Translations under genes and position numbers: made by a program | Assembly (NCBI GenBank): GCA_946408145.1 | Contig: CAMJQX010000021.1 | Span: 1 to 13,280 of the forward strand | Length of the DNA: 13,280 bases | From: an uncultured Clostridia bacterium | GTDB lineage: Bacteria; Bacillota_A; Clostridia; Oscillospirales; Oscillospiraceae | Direction of reading: 5' to 3' | Shown: positions 1 to 7,939 of the stretch, piece after piece | Numbering within the stretch: position 1 is the stretch's first letter | How the letters are laid out: each line of letters begins with the position of its first letter | Notes under the pieces: model-generated | The model's input: only the letters and a program-made list of their open reading frames with translations | Databases searched by the model: none | Told to the model about the DNA's origin: nothing

Positions 1-480
1 TGAGCGCGGAGCAGAGCCCGGACGGCGCTGCCCACAGCGACACGAAGAGCGTCGAGATCCCGGCCCTCGGCCACAAGTGGAAATTCGAGGGCTTCACCTG
101 GGCGGAGGACAATTCCGCGACGGCGAGCTTCGTCTGCGAGAACGACGCGAGCCACAGGCAGAGCGTGGCCGCCGTCGTGACGAGCGAGACCACCGAGCCT
201 GGCTGCGAGACTGCCGGTCAGACCGTATACACGGCGACCGTTAGCGCGGAGCAGAGCCCGGACGGCGCTGCTCACAGCGACACGAAGAGCGTCGAGATCC
301 CGGCTATCGGCCACAAGTGGGGCGAGCCCTCCTACGTCTGGGCCGCCGACAACAACAGCGTCACCGCAACGGCGGTCTGCGAAAACGACAGTGCCCACAA
401 GCTCACCGAGACGGCGAGAACCAGCTTTACGGTGATCTCCGAGCCCGCCCCCGGGCAGGACGGCAAGGGCATCTATACCG
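1..480 (+). repeat. Tandem 240-bp coding repeat (GH-type module)
   Basis: Bases 1-60 and 241-300 differ at only two positions, which sets an exact 240-bp (80-residue) period. Identity remains high to about base 320 and then decays, although CENDxxH and the Trp-containing strand are still recognisable in the second copy. The first copy is cut by the window edge, so more copies may lie upstream. The style (E-I-P-A-x-G-H) recurs in the protein encoded at 9295-12819. Confidence 0.85.
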
Positions 481-3407
481 CGTCCTTCAGCAACCCGCTC
501 TTCACCGAACAGAGCAAGGAAGTGGCGCTTCCCGCCGTGGAGCCTCCCGCCGCTCTGACCGAGGCTGAGATCGCCGAGGTCAAGAACGCGGTCAACGCGA
601 TCGACAGCAGCGACGCCGCCAACGAGCGCAGCTTCGGCTTCCTGCCCGGCAGCTATGAGGTCGGGACCATGGCGGCCGAAGACGGCCTGCACTATCGTAC
701 CCTCGTCAGCATCACCGATCTGGACGCCTATGCGGCGGCCTTCGGCGAGGGCTTCTATGTGGCGAAGGACAATCCGCGCACGGCTGACAGCTATGTCTTC
801 GTCTTCGTCAACACCCTGAGCGGCGACTATGAGGAGGGCTTCGCCTGGTCCGGCTGGAAGCTCGACCTCGCGGCCGGCGGCTGCACTGGCGATGAGCTGT
901 CCAAGGGTATGGCGCTGCTCGTGAGCGACCTGTACACGGTCACTTATGCCCATGACCTGGTCGACCGCTTCGGCTTCGCCTACGACGACGGCGACCTGTA
1001 CAAAAATGTGGCCGATGCCTGGACACCGGTGCAGGTCCATTACGGCGAGCCTGTGCCCGCACTGCGGGACGACGCGCTGCAGAGCATCATCACCTTCAAC
1101 CGCTCGGAGAAGGGCTTTGACGGCTGGGATCCCGAGATCCGCGAGGGCGATGTGGTGACGGCGGATGTGACCTACGTTTCCAAGTGGGTCGCGTACCCCG
1201 ATCTCTTCCGCTTCGATCACACCGGCACCGATCCCTACCGTTCCAAGGCGGAGAACGTGGACGGCGCGCTGGGCCGTCTGGTCTGCGTGACCGATGACGG
1301 CCACAGCGTGGACATCCCCGCCAGATACTGGATGTGCCTCGCTGACAGCATACGCAGCAGCTTTGCCAAGGACGGCGATACCTGGAAGGGCACCGTTACC
1401 TTCCGCTTCAACGGTTATCAGTGGGATAATCCCGTTGAACTGGGCGGCTTTTTGGCCACGGTCGTGAACGACGGCTATATCGCCGAGGGGCACAAGGCCG
1501 TCAAAACGTTCCCCAAGAACGGCTTTACAGTCGCAACGGTCGATGTGACTTACGATTACGCGACGGAGAAGTGGTCCGCTTCTGCGGAGCTGCCTGCGTT
1601 TGAACTCTACTGCGGCTTTAAGGTCACCTACTGTGACGAGAACGGCTCGACGCGCTTCTATGTTCCCGCCGGCTCGGGCCTGCCTGCCTACGAGGGCAAC
1701 ACCGAGCGCAGCGACGGTCTCTTCCTCGGCTGGTGTGACAACAGGGGGAATTGGGTCGAGCCCGGCGACCAGAGTGTCCTCGTGAACTCCGATATGACCA
1801 TCACGGCGACCTTCCTGCCCTATCCGGACACGGAGGAGAACAGCAATGTGCCGGGACAGCTCTTCCGCTTCGTCTGTCAGTCCGATTTCGATGACTGGCA
1901 TCATCCCGCGATCTCCATGGACGCGCTCACTCGGGCAGGCGTGAAGCCCGCCTTCGGCGACATCGCGGTGGAGGACGCGGAGCAGATGCTCTTCAGCGCG
2001 GAGATGACGCTGACGGAGGAACAGATCCGCACCGTTCTCGAGCTTTGCGCCGACAAGCAGCTCGAGGCGGATCCCCCGGCGTATTTCGTGGGAGAAAAGC
2101 ATGATCTGCTGCGCACGGGCGATCTGAGTGTCAGGCTCGTGTTCAAACAGGAGAGCTACATCGCGCCGACGGCTTCGGTGAACGGCGTTCTGATCTCCGA
2201 TTTCCCCGCCTCCAACCTGCTTTACGGCTACTGGGGCGTTGAGGACGAAAGCGAGCTCGACGAGGTCGAGATCCGCTGCGCCTACTGCCTGACCTTCATG
2301 GACGCCGAGGGTGAAGAGTTTGAGGTCTGGCCGGATATGTACATCTACTACTACGATTACGATCAGGAGGTCTACCTGCTCAACGAGGAGGCCCTGGATC
2401 TGAACTCCTACCTGCCCACGAATGACGAGGAGCTGATCGAATTCTACGGCGACGAGGAGATCCTCTCCGTTCTGACGAAGGACGGCCTGCACTTCGCGGG
2501 CTGGGTGCTCCACGATGAGGAAGGCAATGAGCTGCCGCTGCCCGCGATGATGGATGGCGACCTGGTGCTCTATCCCTCCCTCTCTGCCGATACCGTCACA
2601 GTCCGCTTCATCGTGGACGGTGAGGAAGTCGACGCGGTGGAAGTCAGCTACGGCGAGTGTGCGGCCGAGCCCGCGCAGCCGGAGAAGAAGGACTGCGTAT
2701 TCCTCGGCTGGTTTGCCGAGGGCGCGGAGACTGCCTTCGACTTCTCCGCTCCTGTCAGCAGGGATCTCACGCTGACGGCCCGCTTCCGGCACAACAGCGG
2801 CTGGTTCAAGAACGCCGACGGCAAGTGGAACTATTACGACGAAGATGGCGAACTCTATACCGGCTGGCTGAAGACCGACACCGCGACCTACTATCTGGAT
2901 GAAAACGGCGTGATGCTCAGCGGCTGGCAGGAGATCGACGGCGAGAAGTACTGGTTCTTCTCCGGCGGCACGATGAAGACCGGCTGGAAGCAGATCGACG
3001 GCACCTGGTACTATTTCGACGCGGAGGGCAGAATGCAGACCGGCTTCGTCCAGACCTACGGCAACAGCTACTACATGGACGAGAACGGCAAGATGCTCAC
3101 CGGCTGGCAGAAGCTGAACGGCCGCTGGTACTACTTCGACCTCGAAAGCGGCAAGATGGCGGTCGGCTGGAAGAAGCTCGACGGCACCTGGTACTACTTC
3201 AACAGCGACGGTACGATGAAGACCGGCTGGCTGGAATACAACGGCAAGTGGTACTACCTGCAGGCGGGCGGCGCGATGAAGACCGGCTGGCTCCAGTACA
3301 ACGGCAAATGGTACTGGTTCGACAGCAACGGCGCGATGGCGGCTGACACCACGATCACCATCAACGGCAAGCGCTACAGCTTCGACGCCTCCGGCCGCAT
3401 GCTCTGA
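1..3407 (+). CDS. Large secreted surface protein with GH-type repeats, InlB-like repeats and choline-binding-type wall repeats (5' end missing)
   Basis: The frame is open from base 3, so the true start and signal peptide lie upstream; the GTG at 165 is internal, because the repeat pattern runs straight through it. In-window numbering gives 1134 residues. Residues ~1-180 hold two copies of a module with IPA(L/I)GHKW and a CENDxxH motif. Residues ~535-610 and ~863-929 resemble InlB B-repeats, ending in FLGW...TITATF and FLGW...LTLTARF. Residues ~932-1134 are ten ~20-residue wall-binding repeats (GW..ygG.WYYF...G.M.T), the family of choline-binding repeats that hold proteins noncovalently to wall polymers. 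The sections between (~180-530 and ~610-860) match nothing I recognise; they are acidic and rich in Tyr and Trp. There is no sorting motif or C-terminal membrane segment, so anchoring is probably through the repeats. Function is unknown: adhesin, carbohydrate-binding protein or wall enzyme are all possible. A hairpin terminator follows 34 bases after the stop. Confidence 0.9.
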   Translation, partial: SAEQSPDGAAHSDTKSVEIPALGHKWKFEGFTWAEDNSATASFVCENDASHRQSVAAVVTSETTEPGCETAGQTVYTATVSAEQSPDGAAHSDTKSVEIPAIGHKWGEPSYVWAADNNSVTATAVCENDSAHKLTETARTSFTVISEPAPGQDGKGIYTASFSNPLFTEQSKEVALPAVEPPAALTEAEIAEVKNAVNAIDSSDAANERSFGFLPGSYEVGTMAAEDGLHYRTLVSITDLDAYAAAFGEGFYVAKDNPRTADSYVFVFVNTLSGDYEEGFAWSGWKLDLAAGGCTGDELSKGMALLVSDLYTVTYAHDLVDRFGFAYDDGDLYKNVADAWTPVQVHYGEPVPALRDDALQSIITFNRSEKGFDGWDPEIREGDVVTADVTYVSKWVAYPDLFRFDHTGTDPYRSKAENVDGALGRLVCVTDDGHSVDIPARYWMCLADSIRSSFAKDGDTWKGTVTFRFNGYQWDNPVELGGFLATVVNDGYIAEGHKAVKTFPKNGFTVATVDVTYDYATEKWSASAELPAFELYCGFKVTYCDENGSTRFYVPAGSGLPAYEGNTERSDGLFLGWCDNRGNWVEPGDQSVLVNSDMTITATFLPYPDTEENSNVPGQLFRFVCQSDFDDWHHPAISMDALTRAGVKPAFGDIAVEDAEQMLFSAEMTLTEEQIRTVLELCADKQLEADPPAYFVGEKHDLLRTGDLSVRLVFKQESYIAPTASVNGVLISDFPASNLLYGYWGVEDESELDEVEIRCAYCLTFMDAEGEEFEVWPDMYIYYYDYDQEVYLLNEEALDLNSYLPTNDEELIEFYGDEEILSVLTKDGLHFAGWVLHDEEGNELPLPAMMDGDLVLYPSLSADTVTVRFIVDGEEVDAVEVSYGECAAEPAQPEKKDCVFLGWFAEGAETAFDFSAPVSRDLTLTARFRHNSGWFKNADGKWNYYDEDGELYTGWLKTDTATYYLDENGVMLSGWQEIDGEKYWFFSGGTMKTGWKQIDGTWYYFDAEGRMQTGFVQTYGNSYYMDENGKMLTGWQKLNGRWYYFDLESGKMAVGWKKLDGTWYYFNSDGTMKTGWLEYNGKWYYLQAGGAMKTGWLQYNGKWYWFDSNGAMAADTTITINGKRYSFDASGRML
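2796..3404 (+). repeat. Ten choline-binding-type (CW_binding_1) wall repeats
   Basis: These are about 60-bp units encoding ~20 residues each: GW, a loop, an aromatic WYYF/YYLD strand, then G.M.T. Units 3, 4, 7, 8 and 9 are closest to consensus; unit 5 begins GF, and the last unit is degenerate (TITINGKRYSF) as usual for a capping repeat. Known members of the family fold as beta-hairpins that bind choline or other wall substituents between adjacent repeats. Whether this organism's wall carries choline cannot be seen here. Confidence 0.9.
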
Positions 3408-3441
3408 TCCGGTATTTTGACAAAACAAGATGAAACAGCAG

Positions 3442-3469
3442 CAAGCCCTCCGGTTTTCCGGAGGGCTTG
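3442..3469. terminator. Bidirectional rho-independent terminator between the surface protein and tspO
   Basis: CAAGCCCTCCGG, loop TTTT, CCGGAGGGCTTG: a perfect 12-bp stem. The plus strand continues TTGTGT, a weak U-rich tail. It sits between two convergent genes and can serve both. Confidence 0.85.
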
Positions 3470-3489
3470 TTGTGTAAAGCCATGCGGTA

Positions 3490-3966
3490 TTATCGGTTCA
3501 GCAGCCACACGCCGAAGTTCAGGTATCCCGCAAATCCGACCCAAAGGAGGTAGGGCAGCAGGAGTACGGCGGCTGTGCGGTCGATGTCCCGGAAGCTGAG
3601 GAGCATGAAGACGATCAGCCCCCAGAGCAGCACCAGCCAGAGAAAGGCCGGGCCGAAGGCCTGCAGATCGAAGAAGATCAGCGGCCAGAGGAAATTGACG
3701 CCGAGCTGCGCCAGATAGAGGCGCAGGGCTTTGCTGCGGCGGTCTCCGCTGCCGTGAAGAGAGATCCTCGCCGCGGCGACGCCCATCAGCAGATAGAGGA
3801 TCGTCCAGACGACGGGGAAGAGGATGGCGGGCGGCGAAAAGGCGGGCTTGATTACCGCCGTCCTGTAAAGCTCGATCCCTTTCCGGCTCAGAAGCCCCGC
3901 CGCGGCGCCGACGAGCTCCGTCAGCACGATCCAGAACGCATAGGTTTTTGCTTTTCCGGTTTTCAT
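3490..3966 (-). CDS. tspO: TspO/MBR family membrane protein (tryptophan-rich sensory protein)
   Basis: A 158-residue polytopic membrane protein of normal length for TspO/MBR. Five hydrophobic segments fall at about 8-26, 46-66, 83-102, 105-123 and 132-155. The family pattern is visible: KPAFSPP at 40-46, VWTILYLLMG at 53-62, N91-x-x-W94 with a following FF, and PYLLWVGFAGYLN at 138-150. Homologues bind tetrapyrroles such as porphyrin and haem and act in stress responses or tetrapyrrole handling; the physiological role in anaerobes is not settled. The ATG at 3966 is preceded by AGGTG, a plausible ribosome site. An upstream TATATT (3985-3990) has no good -35, so no promoter is called. It is divergent from the vWA gene at 4115 and convergent with the surface protein gene. 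Confidence 0.9.
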   Translation of the reverse strand: MKTGKAKTYAFWIVLTELVGAAAGLLSRKGIELYRTAVIKPAFSPPAILFPVVWTILYLLMGVAAARISLHGSGDRRSKALRLYLAQLGVNFLWPLIFFDLQAFGPAFLWLVLLWGLIVFMLLSFRDIDRTAAVLLLPYLLWVGFAGYLNFGVWLLNR

Positions 3967-4045
3967 GTTCCATCACCTGCTAACAATATATCCGCCTTCG
4001 CCGGTTTTATGCAGGCTTTTTTTCGCCCGTGAAAGATGCAAAAGC

Positions 4046-4077
4046 TTGTGGCATATTGCTTGGAATAGTGGTATAAT
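4046..4077 (+). promoter_or_regulatory. Extended -10 promoter of the vWA gene
   Basis: TGGTATAAT at 4069-4077 is a perfect -10 with the TGn extension. No good -35 stands at 17 bp; TTGTGG (4046-4051) is 20 bp away. The gene's ATG is 37 bases downstream, preceded by GGGAGAG at 4096-4102. Confidence 0.55.
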
Positions 4078-4114
4078 GCGTTCGATCATCTACACGGGAG
4101 AGTATTGACGAGTC

Positions 4115-5833
4115 ATGGATGAGGTAAGCGAGCTGCAGAAGCGCCGGGCGATCAACATTATCTGGAACGCCGCCCGGGACTACAGCTTCAGCCCGGACTT
4201 CAAGGCTTACGACGCCGACGGCCGCGCGGAGCTGTACTGGAACTGCATCATCGGCGCGCTGCGCAGGCATTATGAATACCCGAAGCTGGCGAAGGTTTTC
4301 GCGTCCTTTGCCCAGTATGAGGAGTCGGACTGCTATGAGGGCCTGCTGTGGCTGGGGCTGGAAAACTGCGTCTTTCAGCGGGAAGTGCCTGAGCGGCCCG
4401 CGCTGGCGCAGCTCCGGCAGGACTACGCCGAACGCTTCGTGAAGGCCTACGGAAGCCTCGCGCCCGAAGACTTCCATCTGTACGAGCATCTGGCCTACGC
4501 CCATTTCTGCCGGGTGCTGGGCCGGGAGGACAGAGAGAACCCCTACGATCGAAAGCTGCTGGATGAGCTGGAATTCGGCCCGGAGCTGAGCACGGACGAG
4601 ATCGTGGAGCGCGCCAAGCTCCTTTTCCAGCAGTGGTTTCAGATAAATACCGAGGCAAAGCGGCGGGAATTCCGCCTGCCGCTGCTCTCGCTTCGGCGCA
4701 CGCCGCGCGGGAAGATCAAAAAGCGCTACCGCAAGTTCGCGATCGGTCTGGCCGACCATCCGGAGCATCTATACAGCGAAGCGGACGGGAACAGCGGCGC
4801 GGACACGGAGAGCATCCGGACCCAGCTCACGGCGGAGGAGCTGCGCAGCTTTATGGCCGAGAAATACGGCAAGCCGCTCTATGACCGCCGTCAGATCGGA
4901 GAGATCGAACGGCGGCTCTGTACGGGCAATCACGCAAACTGTCATCTGCACTTCACCCGCGGCGAGCAGATCCCCGGCCATATCCGCAACGGCTTCGAGG
5001 CGCTGCAGAGGGAGCGGGAGGCCGCGCAGATCGAGCGGAACCGCCGCTACTATCAGGAACACCTCGCGCAGAACTACACGGCCGTACGCAAGCTGACGGA
5101 GAAGATCCAGAATTCCGTGCTGCTGCATCTGCAGCCTTCTCCGGTCAGGGCCAACGCGGGCAGCCTGTGCGGCGGGCGCGTCTGGCGCGCAACGGAGCTG
5201 GGGGACGAGAACGTCTTTATCCGGGACGAGCAGGGGAACGTGGGGGATCTGAGCGTGGATATCCTGCTCGACGCGTCGACCTCGCAGAAGCGACGGCAGG
5301 AGATCGTCTCCAATCAGGGCTATATCATTGCCGAGGCGCTGAGTCTATGCGGCATTCCCTGCAGGGTGTCGGCTTTCTGCTCCATGACTGGCTACACAAT
5401 CCTTCGCATCTACCGGGACTACGGCGAGCAGCGGGGGAGCAACCGCCGCATCTTTGAATATGTCTCCAACGGCTGCAATCGGGACGGACTGGCCATTCGC
5501 GCCATGCACTACCTGATGAACCAGGGCAGCTGCGAGCATAAGATCCTGATCATCCTCTCCGACGTGAAGCCCAACGACATCCGCCGCATCCAAAACCGGG
5601 ACGGCTCGGAGCCCACCCCTTACGAGGGCGGAGCGGGCGTGACCGATACGGCCTATGAGGTGCGCCGCGCGCGTGCGGACGGTATTGCGGTCATCTGCGC
5701 CTTCACCGGCGACGACGAGGATCTGCCCTCGGCCAAGCTCGTCTACGGGCGGGATTTCGCCACGATCCGATCCCTCGACCGCCTTGCGGACAGTATCGGG
5801 CTGCTGCTGCAGAACCAGATCCGGAATCTGTAG
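4115..5833 (+). CDS. CobT/NorD-like von Willebrand factor A domain protein
   Basis: 572 residues without signal peptide or membrane segment, so probably cytoplasmic. The C-terminal ~190 residues form a vWA domain. The metal-ion-dependent adhesion site is intact: DASTS at 386-390 (DxSxS), NRDG at 455-458 and an Asp at 483 in ILSDVKPND. The NRDG form in place of a lone Thr, and a preceding GRVWRATELGDENVF segment, recall the NorD/CobT group (often labelled nitric oxide reductase activation protein). The first ~380 residues are helical and charged, with no domain I can name. Known relatives work with MoxR-type AAA+ ATPases to insert metals into or activate enzymes. No ATPase, reductase or chelatase gene lies nearby, so the client is unknown. 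The ATG at 4115 has GGGAGAG 12 bases upstream, rather far. A hairpin shared with the next gene follows. The family label is fairly sure; a role in nitric oxide metabolism is not implied. Confidence 0.8.
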   Translation: MDEVSELQKRRAINIIWNAARDYSFSPDFKAYDADGRAELYWNCIIGALRRHYEYPKLAKVFASFAQYEESDCYEGLLWLGLENCVFQREVPERPALAQLRQDYAERFVKAYGSLAPEDFHLYEHLAYAHFCRVLGREDRENPYDRKLLDELEFGPELSTDEIVERAKLLFQQWFQINTEAKRREFRLPLLSLRRTPRGKIKKRYRKFAIGLADHPEHLYSEADGNSGADTESIRTQLTAEELRSFMAEKYGKPLYDRRQIGEIERRLCTGNHANCHLHFTRGEQIPGHIRNGFEALQREREAAQIERNRRYYQEHLAQNYTAVRKLTEKIQNSVLLHLQPSPVRANAGSLCGGRVWRATELGDENVFIRDEQGNVGDLSVDILLDASTSQKRRQEIVSNQGYIIAEALSLCGIPCRVSAFCSMTGYTILRIYRDYGEQRGSNRRIFEYVSNGCNRDGLAIRAMHYLMNQGSCEHKILIILSDVKPNDIRRIQNRDGSEPTPYEGGAGVTDTAYEVRRARADGIAVICAFTGDDEDLPSAKLVYGRDFATIRSLDRLADSIGLLLQNQIRNL

Positions 5834-5876
5834 GCTCGCGTCCTGAGATAAGCATACGGATATATGGACAAACAGG

Positions 5877-5922
5877 ATCCCCGGCGGGGCCGCACCTGAG
5901 GGTGTGCGGATCCGCCGGGGAT
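5877..5922. terminator. Bidirectional hairpin terminator between the vWA gene and the lyxose isomerase gene
   Basis: Outer stem ATCCCCGGCGG (5877-5887) pairs with CCGCCGGGGAT (5912-5922), 11 bp. An inner stem CCGCAC (5890-5895) pairs with GTGCGG (5904-5909). Read on the minus strand the tail is CCTGTTTGTCC; on plus it is GTCTCATTTG. Both tails are only moderately T-rich. Confidence 0.75.
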
Positions 5923-5961
5923 GTCTCATTTGTATGACCACGTCTTCTGAAAACGCAAAGC

Positions 5962-6651
5962 TCAGTCCTTCGCCGGGGGATACTCGTTGCAGAGCAGACG
6001 GTAGGGGGGCTCGTCCTCCTCAATGGCGGGGAAACGGCCCACCGGCGGGTTGAAGCGGTTGTCCGTGTTGTCGTCGTTGCACTGGCTCACCTCGCCGAGC
6101 AGCACCGGGCCCGTCCCTTCCTCGACCGAGAAGTCGTGGTACAGAAACTGCTGGATATGGATGCTCTCGCCCGGCGTCAGGCGGATCTGCGTCCCGGCGG
6201 GAACGGCATAAGTTCGCCCGTCGGTGTGGACGGTCACCGGGGATCCGTAGTCGATCTCCTCGTTCGGCAGGCTGTTGTAGACACGGATCAGGACGTTCCC
6301 GCCGCCGCGGTTGATGATGTCCTCGGTCTTGAACCAGTGAAAGTGATTGGGCGCGTACTGGCCCTCCTTGAGGTACAGCAGCTTTTCCGCGTAGACCTTG
6401 GGGTATTTGTCCGCCATGGCGCGGTTCCCGTTGCGGATCGTGATGAGCGAGAAGCCGAAGCGGTCAAAATCGCCCATGCCGTAGTCGGTGATGTCCCAGC
6501 CGAGCATACAGTCGCGCACCTCGTCGTACTCGTGCCCGATGTGCTGCCACTGTTCGGGCGTGAAATGGCAGAAGGGCGGCAGATAGCAGCAGTATTTCTC
6601 ACACATGGCCTCCAGCTCGCGCAGGGCTCTGTTGATCTCGGAACGCTTCAT
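5962..6651 (-). CDS. D-lyxose isomerase (D-lyxose ketol-isomerase, cupin type)
   Basis: A 229-residue cupin that interconverts D-lyxose and D-xylulose (and often D-mannose and D-fructose) using a divalent metal. The protein closely follows the E. coli O157 type as I recall it: MKRSEIN start, FYLPPF-like CCYLPPF at 21-27, LGWDITDYG at 50-58, HFHWFKTEDIINRGGG at 103-118, PAGT plus LTPGESIHI at 158-166, and RFPAIEEDEPP followed by LLCNEY near the C-terminus. Predicted metal ligands H103, H105, E110 and H172 are all present. Length is normal. The ATG at 6651 is preceded by AGGGAGGT (6661-6668), and a consensus promoter lies just upstream. No kinase, transporter or sugar regulator is adjacent, so how lyxose or mannose enters the pathway is not shown here. 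Substrate preference (lyxose or mannose) cannot be told from sequence alone. Confidence 0.92.
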   Translation of the reverse strand: MKRSEINRALRELEAMCEKYCCYLPPFCHFTPEQWQHIGHEYDEVRDCMLGWDITDYGMGDFDRFGFSLITIRNGNRAMADKYPKVYAEKLLYLKEGQYAPNHFHWFKTEDIINRGGGNVLIRVYNSLPNEEIDYGSPVTVHTDGRTYAVPAGTQIRLTPGESIHIQQFLYHDFSVEEGTGPVLLGEVSQCNDDNTDNRFNPPVGRFPAIEEDEPPYRLLCNEYPPAKD

Positions 6652-6683
6652 ACGGCAGGAACCTCCCTCGTGTTCTGCCTGCC

Positions 6684-6712
6684 ATTATATGCCCGTGCCG
6701 ATGCGCTGTCAA
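6684..6712 (-). promoter_or_regulatory. Consensus sigma-A promoter of the lyxose isomerase gene
   Basis: Read on the minus strand: TTGACA (6712-6707), 17 bp, TATAAT (6689-6684). Both hexamers match the consensus exactly with ideal spacing. The ATG is about 33 bases downstream of the -10. Confidence 0.85.
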
Positions 6713-6751
6713 TCGCGGAAGAAAAAAGGGAAATGCTGGAAATCAAAGGGC

Positions 6752-6780
6752 TTGCAGGATCGCGGCGGAGACGGTATAAT
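6752..6780 (+). promoter_or_regulatory. Sigma-A promoter of the aldo/keto reductase gene
   Basis: TTGCAG (6752-6757), 17 bp, TATAAT (6775-6780). The -10 is perfect and the -35 keeps TTG. AAGGAGGGG at 6796-6804 is a strong ribosome site five bases before the ATG at 6810, giving a short leader. Confidence 0.75.
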
Positions 6781-6809
6781 CAATACAACAACGATAAGGA
6801 GGGGCAAGA

Positions 6810-7925
6810 ATGACAAACAAATTCTTTGAGGAGATCCGCGGCAAGTTCGGCTTCGGCTGCATGCGCCTGCCGATGCTGGGCGAACAGGTGGACCTGCCGC
6901 AGTTCGAGAAGATGGTGGACGCGTTCCTCGCCGCAGGGCTCAACTACTTCGACACCGCGCATGTCTACATCGGCGGACAGAGTGAGACTGCACTACGCCA
7001 ATGCCTGACATCCCGCTATCCGCGCGATCGCTTCGTCCTGACCGATAAGCTCAGCGGCAGCTGCTTCGAGACGGAGGCGGACATCCGCCCTCTTTTCCAG
7101 AGCCAGCTGGAGGCCTGCGGCGTGGATTACTTCGATTTCTATCTGATGCACGCCCAGAGCGCGAAGAACTTCCCGAAATACAAGCAGTGCCGCGCCTATG
7201 AGACGGCCTTCGAGCTGAAAAAGGAGGGGAAGGTGCACCACGTGGGCATCTCCTTCCACGACAGCGCGGAAGTGCTCGACCAGATCCTGACCGAATACCC
7301 GCAGATCGAGGTCGTGCAGATCCAGTTCAACTATGTGGACTATGAGGATCCCATCGTGCAGAGCCGCAAGGTCTACGAAACGGCCGCGCGCCACGGCAAA
7401 CCCGTCATCGTCATGGAGCCGGTCAAGGGCGGCAAGCTCGTGGAGCTCCCCGACGAGGCGCAGAAGATCTACGACGATCTGCACGGCGGCAGCAACGCCA
7501 GCTACGCCATCCGCTTCGCCGCGGGCTTTGAGAACATGATGATGGTGCTCTCCGGCATGTCGACGATCGGGCAGCTTGAGGAGAACGTGAGCTACATGAG
7601 CGACTTCAAGCCGCTCAGCGAGAAAGAGCGCGCCGCGGTCGAGCAGGTGCAGAAGATCTTCAGCAGCCAGGGCCTGATCCCCTGCACCGCCTGCCGCTAC
7701 TGTGTGGACGGCTGTCCGATGCGCATCTCGATCCCGGATCTCTTCTCCGTCATGAACGCGAAGAAGCAGTTCCCGAAGTCGGATCACAGCTGGATGTACC
7801 GTATGCGCACCAACGAGCGCGGCAAGGCTTCCGACTGCATCAAGTGCGGCGCCTGCGAGCGTATCTGCCCGCAGCACCTGCCGGTGCGCAGCCTGCTGGA
7901 AGAGGTCGCGGCTGAATTTGAATAA
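6810..7925 (+). CDS. Aldo/keto reductase with two C-terminal [4Fe-4S] cluster motifs
   Basis: 371 residues. Residues ~12-265 are an aldo/keto reductase TIM barrel with the usual tetrad D48, Y53, K80 and H114 (YFDTAHVY, LTDK, YLMH) and late barrel motifs (VHHVGISFH, VMEPVKGGKL, SGMSTIGQLEENV). Residues ~285-360 are ferredoxin-like: CxxCxxCxxxCP at 292-303 and again at 343-354, enough for two [4Fe-4S] clusters. This fused architecture is a known group of predicted oxidoreductases (COG1453 type), common in anaerobes. The clusters suggest electron exchange with ferredoxin or a flavoprotein, rather than plain NADPH-dependent carbonyl reduction. The substrate is unknown. It is a single gene, divergent from the lyxose isomerase gene with only 158 bases between starts, and it ends at a strong hairpin. 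A link to sugar metabolism is conceivable from that pairing but unproven. Confidence 0.92.
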   Translation: MTNKFFEEIRGKFGFGCMRLPMLGEQVDLPQFEKMVDAFLAAGLNYFDTAHVYIGGQSETALRQCLTSRYPRDRFVLTDKLSGSCFETEADIRPLFQSQLEACGVDYFDFYLMHAQSAKNFPKYKQCRAYETAFELKKEGKVHHVGISFHDSAEVLDQILTEYPQIEVVQIQFNYVDYEDPIVQSRKVYETAARHGKPVIVMEPVKGGKLVELPDEAQKIYDDLHGGSNASYAIRFAAGFENMMMVLSGMSTIGQLEENVSYMSDFKPLSEKERAAVEQVQKIFSSQGLIPCTACRYCVDGCPMRISIPDLFSVMNAKKQFPKSDHSWMYRMRTNERGKASDCIKCGACERICPQHLPVRSLLEEVAAEFE

Positions 7926-7939
7926 TACGGCTTGAAAAG

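Noticed and set aside
165..167. GTG as the start of the first surface protein
   Set aside because: The frame is open to the window edge, and the same repeat module extends upstream of it; no ribosome site precedes it.
3374..3976. Minus-strand frame of 200 codons around tspO
   Set aside because: It is another frame over tspO and runs through the terminator hairpin. The TspO frame has the family motifs and membrane segments; this one is Arg/Ala-rich noise.
4007..4768. Minus-strand frame of 253 codons
   Set aside because: It overlaps the start of the vWA gene and the divergent promoter region antisense. No ribosome site or recognisable motif.
6136..6813. Plus-strand frame of 225 codons opposite the lyxose isomerase gene
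   Set aside because: It is antisense to a clearly recognised enzyme and runs across the divergent promoters.
6993..7877. Minus-strand frame of 294 codons
   Set aside because: It is antisense within the aldo/keto reductase gene, whose tetrad and cluster motifs are unambiguous. The translated product is low-complexity His/Leu/Val/Ala without motifs.
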